From JACCYX01 sp964610045 (GTDB lineage: Bacteria > Chloroflexota > Chloroflexia > Thermomicrobiales > UBA6265): a stretch of 20,721 nt of DNA. A program made the translations under genes and the position numbers. The notes under the pieces are model-generated. The model saw only the letters and a list, made by a program, of their open reading frames with translations, was not told the DNA's origin and made no database searches. The stretch spans positions 1-20,721 of the forward strand of contig CAZSUN010000071.1 in assembly GCA_964610045.1 (NCBI GenBank), given 5' to 3'. Below, one piece after another: positions 13,038-19,910 of the stretch (positions within the stretch are counted from its first letter, which is position 1; each line of letters starts with the position of its first letter).

Positions 13038-13068
13038 CGTTCGTAGGGACCGACCCCGTGTCGGTCCG
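13038..13068 (-). repeat. Family B hairpin repeat downstream of the first PfkB kinase
   Basis: GGACCGAC (13047-13054) and GTCGGTCC (13060-13067) form a perfect stem beside CGTTCGTAGG. The sequence is nearly identical to 7381-7411 in the same orientation relative to the upstream gene. It begins about 10 bp past the kinase stop and may serve as its transcription end. Confidence 0.7.
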
Positions 13069-13076
13069 ATCAGAAA

Positions 13077-14045
13077 TCACGAGGCCCGTTCTCTGGCGAA
13101 CCTCTCGAATGCCCAGACCGCCGCTTCATCGGGGTACTCGCGCGGTCCGTCCTGGACGATCACCGATGCCGCGGTCGCGCAGGCGAATGTCAGGGAGGTC
13201 TCCGTTTCCCAGCCTTGTCGCCGCGCATACAGGTACGCCATGTCGAAGACATCACCGGCGCCGATCGTGTTCTTCGCCGCGATCGGCAGGCCGGGGCAGG
13301 CAACCACTGTGTCCCCAATCACCGACACCGCGCCGTGCTCGCCGCGCTTCACCACCACCTCGCCGCCTCGCCCGCCGAGCGCGGCCACCCCGTCTTCCCA
13401 GGTCGTGGTTCCGGTCAGCCCGCACAGTTCCTGCTCGTTCGGCAGGTACAGATCGACCTGCTCCAGCAGCGCCAGCGTGCCCTCGCGGGTCTCATGGGTC
13501 CACCCGGCCGGGTCCCACGAGGGGTCGAAGACGACCCGCTGCCCGCGCGACCGCAGCGTTTTCGCGTAGGGAATCACGTCCTGCACGCTGAACTTCGGCA
13601 GGAGGTACATGCCGCAGAGGAACACCTCCGGGCAGGCGCGTACCTGCTGGTCGTGCCGCATCGCCACCTCAACCGTCATCTCCTCGTGCGCGCCGAGCAC
13701 AGTCAGGATGCCGCGTTGCCCGCGATCGCCGACGAAGATGATCCCGAGGCAGGTCTCCGTTCCGGGTATCGTCTCCACCCCGCCGGTGTCGATTCCGGCT
13801 GCCGTCATCCCGTCGCGCAGGAAGGCCGCGTTGGCATCCTCGCCGACGGTGGACACGACGAACGGCGCCATGCCCAGTCCTTTGGCCGCCAGCGCCAGAT
13901 ACCCGGCCGTGCCGGCCAGTTCGAGTCGCGATGAGTCGACCAGCAGTTCTTCATCCCATGCCGGGAACCGGGTGACGGTCGAAACGACCTGGTCGACGTT
14001 CAGGTTGCCGACGATGGCGATCGGGGAGACCAGCTCAGTGGGCAT
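13077..14045 (-). CDS. PfkB/ribokinase-family sugar kinase
   Basis: This 322-aa ATP-dependent kinase has the N-terminal GNLNVDQVV at 13-21, the substrate-lid region ELAGTAGYLALAAKGLG at 42-58, DPSWDPAGW at 174-182, LPNEQEL at 201-207, and the C-terminal PfkB signature NTIGAGDVFDMAYL with catalytic D265. It resembles sugar kinases that act on free sugars or amino/Amadori sugars (FrlD- or AgaK-like, or YihV-like) more than phosphofructokinases. Its start overlaps the end of the SIS gene by 11 bases, so the two are translationally coupled. That suggests it makes the phosphosugar the SIS protein uses, or phosphorylates its product. The ATG at 14045 has AGGTGG nine bases upstream; the longer frame to 14180 would lie inside the SIS gene. 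Confidence 0.9.
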   Translation of the reverse strand: MPTELVSPIAIVGNLNVDQVVSTVTRFPAWDEELLVDSSRLELAGTAGYLALAAKGLGMAPFVVSTVGEDANAAFLRDGMTAAGIDTGGVETIPGTETCLGIIFVGDRGQRGILTVLGAHEEMTVEVAMRHDQQVRACPEVFLCGMYLLPKFSVQDVIPYAKTLRSRGQRVVFDPSWDPAGWTHETREGTLALLEQVDLYLPNEQELCGLTGTTTWEDGVAALGGRGGEVVVKRGEHGAVSVIGDTVVACPGLPIAAKNTIGAGDVFDMAYLYARRQGWETETSLTFACATAASVIVQDGPREYPDEAAVWAFERFARERAS

Positions 14046-15075
14046 CCAGCACGACCACCTGGTTGAGGTTGCGTGGCCGGTCCGGATCGAGCCCGTTGGC
14101 CAGCGCCCGGTAGTAGGCGAAGAGTTGCAGGAACGGGATGTAGAGCACGCATCGAGCGAGGTCGCCGAGGTCCTTGCCAATCACCAGCCGGTCGATGCCG
14201 ATGCCCTCGTGCGGACCGATCGCAACGACCTTCGATCCGTATTGCTGCAGGTCGCGCTCCAGATCAGGCAGGTATGCCGCTTCGCGCTGTCCTTCGAGCA
14301 GCAGCACCAGCGACCGTTCGTCAATGATCGAGATCGGGCCGTGCCGGAACTCCAGCGGGTTGTAGGCTTCGCAGGCGTCCTGCGTCATCTCCTTCAGCTT
14401 GAGCGTGCCTTCCTCGGCAATACCCTGGTTGGGACCGAGACCGAGCGTGATCGTCAGGTCGTATTCGCGCGATCCACCGAGCCTGCTGGCCAGCGCGTCG
14501 ACGTCGCCCAGTTGGGCCGCGAACGCCTCCGGCAGGCCCGATAGCGACACCATCAGGTCATCGTCACCGGCAACGGATGCCGCCACGATCTGCAGCGCCA
14601 GCAACATGGTGGTGAACGATTGCGTCATCACCACCGACCGCTCCGTGGCCACCGGCAGTTCGATGCAGAATTCACTGCGGCGCGCCAGTTCGGTGCCGGA
14701 GTTGCAGGTGACGCCGATCGTGCGGACGTGCGGGAGGTTGGCCCGTAGGTAGTCGATCGCCAGCAGCGCCTCGGAGGTCGTGCCGGAGCGGGAGATCACG
14801 AACGCGAGCACGGTTCCGGAGCGCGGTACGGTGGATTGGGCCGAAAGGAATGACTCCGAGGTCGGGATCGCCGATGCCGTCACCCCGGTGATCTCCATGA
14901 ACGACTGCGCTGCCGTCTGGGCGATGTAGAGCGAGGTGCCCGAACCCATGAACAGGGCGTGCTCGACCGTGGTGTCGATGCTGGCGGCGATCTCCTCCCA
15001 GGCCACCGGTATCCGGGACAGGGCATCGGCCCACGCTCGCGGTTGGTTCAGGATCTCGTCGTGTGTCAGGCTCAT
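14035..15075 (-). CDS. Double-SIS-domain sugar isomerase/deaminase (AgaS/GlmS-C-like)
   Basis: This 346-aa protein is built of two SIS domains, like the isomerase half of GlmS. Landmarks are FMGSGTSLYIAQTAA at 42-56, ISRSGTTSEALL at 94-105 (phosphate-binding loop), SFTTMLLALQ at 153-162, AEEGTLKLKEMTQ at 220-232 and LEFRHGPISIID at 241-252 with H245. The last two match AgaS (galactosamine-6-phosphate deaminase/isomerase) and GlmS. FrlB deglycase and the SIS-type sulfoquinovose isomerase SqvD are other possible relatives. There is no glutaminase domain, so it does not make glucosamine-6-phosphate from glutamine. AAAGGA lies eight bases before the ATG. It is coupled to the downstream kinase by an 11-base overlap. 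Confidence 0.88.
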   Translation of the reverse strand: MSLTHDEILNQPRAWADALSRIPVAWEEIAASIDTTVEHALFMGSGTSLYIAQTAAQSFMEITGVTASAIPTSESFLSAQSTVPRSGTVLAFVISRSGTTSEALLAIDYLRANLPHVRTIGVTCNSGTELARRSEFCIELPVATERSVVMTQSFTTMLLALQIVAASVAGDDDLMVSLSGLPEAFAAQLGDVDALASRLGGSREYDLTITLGLGPNQGIAEEGTLKLKEMTQDACEAYNPLEFRHGPISIIDERSLVLLLEGQREAAYLPDLERDLQQYGSKVVAIGPHEGIGIDRLVIGKDLGDLARCVLYIPFLQLFAYYRALANGLDPDRPRNLNQVVVLDAH

Positions 15076-15210
15076 CTTGTCAATCCTTTATTCGGGCGTC
15101 GCATGGCGTTCTCAAAACCTTCTCGCAATTCCCGCACATGACGGTAGGGAAGACCTTCCGCGCCGCCGTGACGCGGAGCCGTTCGCACCCAACTCGTCGT
15201 TCGGCGGCGT

Positions 15211-15270
15211 GGTAATGGTCTTCCTTCCCGTGTCGTCCAGGCGACTCTACACATGAGGAAGGCCATTACC
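15211..15270. repeat. 15-bp inverted repeat pair
   Basis: GGTAATGGTCTTCCT (15211-15225) and AGGAAGGCCATTACC (15256-15270) are reverse complements with one T/C difference that still pairs as G-U in one RNA strand. They enclose 30 bases. Related GGGAAGACC motifs flank them on both sides. Confidence 0.65.
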
Positions 15271-15276
15271 CGGGAA

Positions 15277-15301
15277 GATTCCTCGCAAGCTCGGAATGAC
15301 A
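15277..15301 (-). repeat. Family A repeat, single end, reverse orientation
   Basis: TCGGAATGACA with the preceding GATTCCTCGCAAGC is the reverse complement of the left half of family A. It abuts the 15-bp inverted repeat at 15211-15270. No partner end is evident. Confidence 0.65.
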
Positions 15302-15381
15302 AACATGCGCGTGCGCTGGAAAGGTCTTCCCGGCCGGAGGTTCCACCGTTGCCATCACCGGGCAGGCGCAAGGCCCGGTGG

Positions 15382-16356
15382 TCAGGACATCCCACTCGAC
15401 ACCTCCACCTGCGATTTCAGCCGCTTCACGGATCGGGGCTGCACGAATCCGGCCACTTCTTCCAGGGCGGCGGCAGTGCCGGTGGCCACCCCGTCGCGAA
15501 GCGCGTCCCGGTCGTCCGCGCCGCCCAGCCACGCACGGACGAATCCAGCCAGCAGCGCATCGCCGCAACCGACCGTGTTGACGACGTTGATTTTTGGCGG
15601 CCGCGCCCGCAGCACGGAATCCTGTGTTACCAGCACCGCGCCTTCCGATCCCTGCGAGAGGATAACGCGAGCCCCCGGCGCAAGCCGGGATGGAATCAGG
15701 TCATCCTGCAGGAATCTCACCTGGCGCGGGAGCGTCGCCGTGGTGCCCATCAGTTGCAGGATTTCGTCCTCGTTTGGCTTAAGGACATCCGGCTTTCCGG
15801 CGAGCAGCGCATGCAGGGCCACGCCGCTGGAATCGACCACCAGGGGCCGCGGCTCCTTCCGGTCCGTCCAGGAGTGCCGTCGACGCAGGGACCGGGCCAA
15901 TCGCGCAAGGAAGCCAGGCGTGGCGCCGGGCGGGGCGCTGCCGGAGACGATCGCAACGTGCGCCCAGCGCAGGGGATCGGGAATGGACCGCAGGAACCGG
16001 TCGCGATCGTCCCTGGTCAGCGTCGGCCCCCGTTCCAGCACTTCGGTGGCGATGCCGGTATCGGTTTCCAGGATCGTGTGACAGGTGCGCGTCTCGCCCC
16101 GTTCCAGTTGGGTGAAGTACGTCTCGATTCCTGCGTGCTGCAATCCCTCGACGACCTGGAACCCGTTGACACCGCCGGCGAACCCGGTGGCGACGACTTC
16201 CTCGCCAAGGATCGCCAGCACCCGTGCGACGTTGTTGCCCTTGCCGCCCGGCATGGCGTGGCGACGCAGCACGCGGTTGGCGCCGCCATGCCGGTAGCCC
16301 TCGACCACATAGGTCGCATCGATCGCCGGGTTGAGGGTAATCGTCAGCGCGTTCAT
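15382..16356 (-). CDS. PfkB kinase of the 1-phosphofructokinase / tagatose-6-phosphate kinase (FruK/LacC) type
   Basis: This 324-aa kinase opens with TITLNPAIDATY at 5-16, the hallmark of FruK, LacC and AgaZ-type phosphosugar kinases. It continues with MPGGKGNNVARVL at 35-47, SGSAPPG at 138-144, LKPNEDEI at 192-199 and the catalytic NTVGCGDALLAGF at 260-272 with D266. It probably phosphorylates a ketose phosphate, or a ketose with another anionic group, to give the substrate of the aldolase at 12058. The start ATG lies 7 bp after the stop of the GH4 gene, implying cotranscription; the ribosome binding site is weak. A charged insert at about 156-170 (RSLRRRHSWTDRKEP) is unusual. Which sugar it uses cannot be decided from sequence. 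Confidence 0.9.
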   Translation of the reverse strand: MNALTITLNPAIDATYVVEGYRHGGANRVLRRHAMPGGKGNNVARVLAILGEEVVATGFAGGVNGFQVVEGLQHAGIETYFTQLERGETRTCHTILETDTGIATEVLERGPTLTRDDRDRFLRSIPDPLRWAHVAIVSGSAPPGATPGFLARLARSLRRRHSWTDRKEPRPLVVDSSGVALHALLAGKPDVLKPNEDEILQLMGTTATLPRQVRFLQDDLIPSRLAPGARVILSQGSEGAVLVTQDSVLRARPPKINVVNTVGCGDALLAGFVRAWLGGADDRDALRDGVATGTAAALEEVAGFVQPRSVKRLKSQVEVSSGMS

Positions 16357-16363
16357 CGTCCGG

Positions 16364-17722
16364 TCAGGCCCTCGCCGCCGCGAACCTTGCCGCTCGGTCG
16401 GCATGGATGGCCTGCGCCTCGTCGAACATGGCAGCGGCATCTTCCACGGAGACCTGCGCCATCAACGGGTCGGCCAGCAGGGCCTGGATCGCCAGGTCAC
16501 GTCGCCCGCTCAGCGCGGCATCGACCGTCAACTCCTGCTGGTCGATCCGCTGCCGCAGGATGCCGGCGATCCCCTCGGGCAGGTTCCCGACCGAGACACC
16601 ACGCACGCCGAACCCGCTGATCTGGCCCGGCACCTCGACCACCGCCCAGTCCGGCAGGTTGGCGATCAGGCCGTCGTTGCGGACGTTGACCGCGAGTTCC
16701 GGCATCTGCAAATCGTTCACGATCGCCGTGATGATTTGGGTCAGGCGCTCGCCCTCGCGGGCGCTGTCGAGCAAGTGTGGATCGAGCGGTTCGAGCCCGT
16801 CTGCCTGGGCACGCAGTTGTTCGCGGGTCGTGTCCTTGGTGCTGAGGATACGGTTGGTCATGTCCAGACCCGACTGGGTGCCGTACTTCAGCGATCCCCC
16901 GTCGTCCTTCAGGAAATACGGGAAGAATTCGGCGACGTGGCGGTCACCGGGAGACGGGAAGAGCCCGTACAGGCCGGTCAGCATCGCGCTGACGGTCTGG
17001 AATCCATCGTAGGGATCGTTCACCGATTCCCCGCTCGCCCGTTGCAGTCCTTCGGCCAGGAACGCCCGGAATTGCGGGTAGAGATCCTCGCCCTTGTGCC
17101 GGACGTCGAGCAGCCAGCAGAGGTGGTTCACCCCCGCAAACACGACGTTGACGTCGTGCGGGTCGTACCCGAGGTCACGGGCGATCACCTGGCGGGTATG
17201 GAGCACGCCGTGACACAGGCCGACGCAGCGGATCGACGTGGCCTTCTGCACCCCGCGCACGATCGGTGTCAGCGGGTTGGTGTAGTTGAAGAGCCAGGCA
17301 TCCGGGCAGAGGTCTTCCATATCACGAGCGATGGCGACGATCTCGGGCACGTGCCGCAGCGATCGGAAGACGCCGCCTGGGCCAACGCTGTCCCCCACGG
17401 TTTGGGCCACGCCGTACTTCTCCGGCACCCGCACATCGGTATCCCAGCCGCGGGCGCCGCCGACCGCGATGGTGGTCGTCACGAAATTCGCGCCCGGCAG
17501 CGCCTCGCGCCGGTCGGTCGTGCCGGAGACGAGGAGATCGGCGCCGCGCTCGTCGGAGATCCGCTTCGCCAGCCCCACCATCGTCTCGACCGCCCAGGGG
17601 TCGACATCGACGAGCGACACCTCCGCGTTGCGCAACGCTGGCGAACCGCAGATATCGGCCAGCAATCCTGGCGTGAACGCCGTGCTCCCGGCCCCAATCA
17701 AAACGAGCTTTGTCCGTGTCAT
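16364..17722 (-). CDS. GH4-family NAD(+)/metal-dependent glycosidase
   Basis: This 452-aa enzyme belongs to the GH4 group, which cleaves glycosides by an NAD+-linked redox-elimination mechanism. Visible are the NAD-binding LVLIGAGST at 7-14, VDVDPWAVE at 38-46, the NYTNP loop at 146-150, the metal-ligand region C170-H171-G-V, and AGVNHLCWL with H200. The length is typical. As I recall the subgroup rules, CHG marks alpha-glucuronidase/galacturonase-type members, CHE alpha-glucosidases, CHS alpha-galactosidases and CD/CN phospho-glycosidases, so a uronosyl or other anionic substrate is hinted at. Related NAD-dependent sulfoquinovosidases are another possibility. Start ATG at 17722 has AGGGAG about ten bases upstream. 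It leads the enzymatic part of the sugar cluster, 197 bp after the permeases. Confidence 0.9.
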   Translation of the reverse strand: MTRTKLVLIGAGSTAFTPGLLADICGSPALRNAEVSLVDVDPWAVETMVGLAKRISDERGADLLVSGTTDRREALPGANFVTTTIAVGGARGWDTDVRVPEKYGVAQTVGDSVGPGGVFRSLRHVPEIVAIARDMEDLCPDAWLFNYTNPLTPIVRGVQKATSIRCVGLCHGVLHTRQVIARDLGYDPHDVNVVFAGVNHLCWLLDVRHKGEDLYPQFRAFLAEGLQRASGESVNDPYDGFQTVSAMLTGLYGLFPSPGDRHVAEFFPYFLKDDGGSLKYGTQSGLDMTNRILSTKDTTREQLRAQADGLEPLDPHLLDSAREGERLTQIITAIVNDLQMPELAVNVRNDGLIANLPDWAVVEVPGQISGFGVRGVSVGNLPEGIAGILRQRIDQQELTVDAALSGRRDLAIQALLADPLMAQVSVEDAAAMFDEAQAIHADRAARFAAARA

Positions 17723-17768
17723 CGTGGTGTAGTCTCCCTGATGGTCACGCCCGTTGCGTGACTTTCGT

Positions 17769-17918
17769 TCGTTTGTAGGGGTCGCCCCCGTGGCGACCCT
17801 GACGCTGCATGCGACCCGCCGTTTCCCATCGCATCTGGTGGCGCAGGGAGCGGTCGCGTGTCTCGGCCCTTGCTTGGGCATCTCAACGGGCCGACACGGG
17901 GTCGGCCCCTACAAACGA
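17769..17918. repeat. Family B composite element with 13-bp terminal inverted repeats
   Basis: TCGTTTGTAGGGG near 17769-17781 and CCCCTACAAACGA near 17906-17918 are perfect terminal inverted repeats of a non-coding 150-bp unit. Each end carries a hairpin: GGGTCGCC (17779-17786) with GGCGACCC (17792-17799), and GGGCCGAC (17888-17895) with GTCGGCCC (17901-17908). It fills the gap between the second permease and the GH4 gene and ends 2 bp from the permease stop. The architecture is MITE-like. The unit at 11907-12063 has the same size and layout. Confidence 0.75.
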
Positions 17919-17919
17919 C

Positions 17920-18783
17920 TTACTTCAACCCGGCCAGCACCAGCGCATTCACGATCTGCTTCTGGAAGATCAGGAACACGATGATCACCGGGATCACCGC
18001 CATCGCCGACGCCGCCATCACGAGATCCGTCCGTTGCGCGTGCTGGCTGTTGAAGAATGTCAGCGCCAGCGGCAGCGTGCTCTTGTCGAGGTCGTTGATC
18101 ACGATCAGTGGCCAGAGGTAGTCGTTCCACGCGCCGAGGAAGGTGAAAATCCCGAGCGCGGCCATGGGAGGACGCGCCAGCGGCACGATGATCCGGGCGT
18201 AAATCGCGAACTCGGATGCCCCGTCGAGCCGGGCCGCTTCGATCAGGTCGTTCGGGATGCCGGCGATGAATTGCCGCATCAGGAAAATCCCGAACGCACT
18301 CACCATTGCTGGCACGATCAACGCCCAGAGCGAATTCACCAGCCCCAGGTTCTTCACCACCAGGTACGTTGGAATCAACAACACCGGGAACGGCACCATC
18401 ATCGTCGCCAGCAGCGTGACGAAGATGACGTTCTTCCCCGGAAACTCGAACTTGGCGAAGATATACCCGCCCAGCGAACAGGTGAACAGCACGATCCCGG
18501 TGATGGTTGTGGAAACCAGCAGGCTGTTGAAGAACCACCGGAAGTAGGGCGCATCGTTGATGACGGTGCGGAAAGCGTCGAACGACGGCTCCCTCGGGAA
18601 GAGCGTGGGCGGGATGCGCATGATTTCGGACGCCGACTTGAATGCGCTCGACAGCATCAGGAAGAAGGGGAAGGCGAACGTCAGTGCCACCAGTCCGAAC
18701 AGGACGTAAAGCACCGCCATCCCGATCTTCTGGCGCTGGTGTTGCCGGCTGAGCGATCCGGCGTTCTCCGGCGTGGTCGCCAT
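17920..18783 (-). CDS. ABC sugar transporter permease, MalG type
   Basis: This 287-aa inner-membrane protein of the carbohydrate-uptake (CUT1) class has about six membrane segments, the first at residues 23-45. The EAA loop that docks the ATPase is at 182-201 (EAARLDGASEFAIYARIIVP). PFFLMLSSAFK near the N-terminus and LGAWNDYLWPL at 216-226 are typical of MalG-like permeases. Its start lies 1 bp after the stop of the partner permease (TGACATG), with GGGAG seven bases upstream, so the pair is translationally coupled. The in-frame extension to 18897 is inside the partner gene. It acts with the permease at 18785 and with a binding protein and ATPase not present in the window. Confidence 0.94.
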   Translation of the reverse strand: MATTPENAGSLSRQHQRQKIGMAVLYVLFGLVALTFAFPFFLMLSSAFKSASEIMRIPPTLFPREPSFDAFRTVINDAPYFRWFFNSLLVSTTITGIVLFTCSLGGYIFAKFEFPGKNVIFVTLLATMMVPFPVLLIPTYLVVKNLGLVNSLWALIVPAMVSAFGIFLMRQFIAGIPNDLIEAARLDGASEFAIYARIIVPLARPPMAALGIFTFLGAWNDYLWPLIVINDLDKSTLPLALTFFNSQHAQRTDLVMAASAMAVIPVIIVFLIFQKQIVNALVLAGLK

Positions 18784-18784
18784 G

Positions 18785-19723
18785 TCAATACTCCCAGCGC
18801 GAGCGCAGCAGCCACATCTGGACGATTGTGGCGAGCAGGATGATGCCGAGCAGGACCATCGACATCGCGGCCGCGTAACCCATCTGCAGATCCTCAAACG
18901 CCTTCATGTAGATGTAGAGCACGAGGGTTTCCGAACTGTGGATCGGTCCGCCGTCGGTCATCACCTGGATGTGGGTGAACTCCTGCATGTACGAAATCAT
19001 CGTCAACACGAGCACCAGCATCGTCGTTCGTTGCAGCAGCGGCAGCGTAATGTCCTTGAACCGGCTCCACGGGCCCGCGCCGTCGACCTTGGCCGCGTCG
19101 TAGAAGTCGTCGGGAATGCCCTGCAACCCGGCCAGGAAGACGAGGATGTTGTAGCCAAGATCCTGCCAGACGGCTGCGACCAGTACCGACCAGAGGGCGA
19201 GGTCAGGATCCTGCAACCAAGGTTGGCCGTCCAGGCCGACCAGGTTGAGGAATGCGTTCAGCCAGCCGGCACCGGGGTCGTAGATGGTTCTCCAGAGGAG
19301 CGAAACAGCCACCGCCGAGGCGACCACCGGCATGAAGAAAGCGCTCCGGAACACCGCCCGGAAGCGCTGGATCTGGTTCAACCCGAGCGCGATCGGCAGC
19401 GAAAACAAGATATTCAGCGGGACCGCCACGATCGCGTACTTCAGCGTGTTCTCGAGCGCATTGCGGAAGAACGGGTCGGTTTGGAACGCGAATTCGTAAT
19501 TCCGGAGCCCGATCCACGGTGCCGTCGGGGCCAGTTGGTTGTAACGGTGAAAGCTGAGCCAGGCCGCCCACCCGATCGGCAGGAGGGAAAAGGTCAGCAG
19601 CAGCGTCACAATCGGGATCAGGCAGATCGCCACGAACCGCATCCGGGACGCGTGACCGGGCGCCCGCCCCTTGCTTCGGGTTCGCTTCTGGCTGGTGATT
19701 TCTCCACTGACCGCGGCCATCAT
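18785..19723 (-). CDS. ABC sugar transporter permease, MalF type
   Basis: This 312-aa membrane protein of the CUT1 class has a basic cytoplasmic N-terminus (TSQKRTRSKGR), a first membrane helix at 29-53, and periplasm-side FHRYNQLAPTAPWIGLRNYE. About five more helices follow, and the EAA loop is at 209-228 (DAAKVDGAGPWSRFKDITLP). TDGGPIHSSETLVLYIY at 256-272 is characteristic of MalF/UgpA-like subunits. Two adjacent ATGs exist, at 19723 and 19720. The purine-rich AGGGGG directly upstream suits either; I give the first. It is coupled to the MalG-type permease by a 1-bp gap. A family A repeat separates it from the dioxygenase gene upstream. Confidence 0.93.
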   Translation of the reverse strand: MMAAVSGEITSQKRTRSKGRAPGHASRMRFVAICLIPIVTLLLTFSLLPIGWAAWLSFHRYNQLAPTAPWIGLRNYEFAFQTDPFFRNALENTLKYAIVAVPLNILFSLPIALGLNQIQRFRAVFRSAFFMPVVASAVAVSLLWRTIYDPGAGWLNAFLNLVGLDGQPWLQDPDLALWSVLVAAVWQDLGYNILVFLAGLQGIPDDFYDAAKVDGAGPWSRFKDITLPLLQRTTMLVLVLTMISYMQEFTHIQVMTDGGPIHSSETLVLYIYMKAFEDLQMGYAAAMSMVLLGIILLATIVQMWLLRSRWEY

Positions 19724-19775
19724 CGCCCCCTGTCGCGCCCGAGCTTCTCACGACAACCTGTCACCATGTATCCCG

Positions 19776-19885
19776 TGTCATTCCGAGCTTGCGAGGAATC
19801 CCCCGCCGGAGGCGGTATGTTCCTGGACGAAGTGCCGGCTTCGCCGGGAGATTCCTCACTCCGCTGCGCTCCGTTCGGAATGACA
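19776..19885. repeat. Family A inverted repeat, complete long copy
   Basis: TGTCATTCCGA (19776-19786) and TCGGAATGACA (19875-19885) are perfect 11-bp ends of a 110-bp element. The inner arms also pair: GAGGAATC (19793-19800) with GATTCCTC (19850-19857). It lies between the dioxygenase and the first permease and could isolate their transcripts. Confidence 0.8.
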
Positions 19886-19910
19886 GGGAAGGGTGAAGCC
19901 ACATCCCGCG

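Larger units (their letters stand above)
15076..15381. other. Repeat-filled gap between the SIS gene and the second PfkB kinase
   Basis: These 306 bp contain several GGTCTTCC/GGAAGACC-type inverted motifs (15143-15159, 15211-15228, 15256-15275, 15318-15333) and a half-copy of family A (15277-15301). No gene is supported. If the flanking genes form one operon, the transcript would carry these hairpins. Confidence 0.5.

Noticed and set aside
11512..13569. 685-aa plus-strand frame opposite the nitrilase, aldolase and kinase genes
   Set aside because: It is antisense to three genes with complete catalytic motifs and crosses two repeat-filled gaps.
16331..17761. 476-aa plus-strand frame opposite the GH4 gene
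   Set aside because: Shadow of the GH4 gene; no recognisable domain on this strand.
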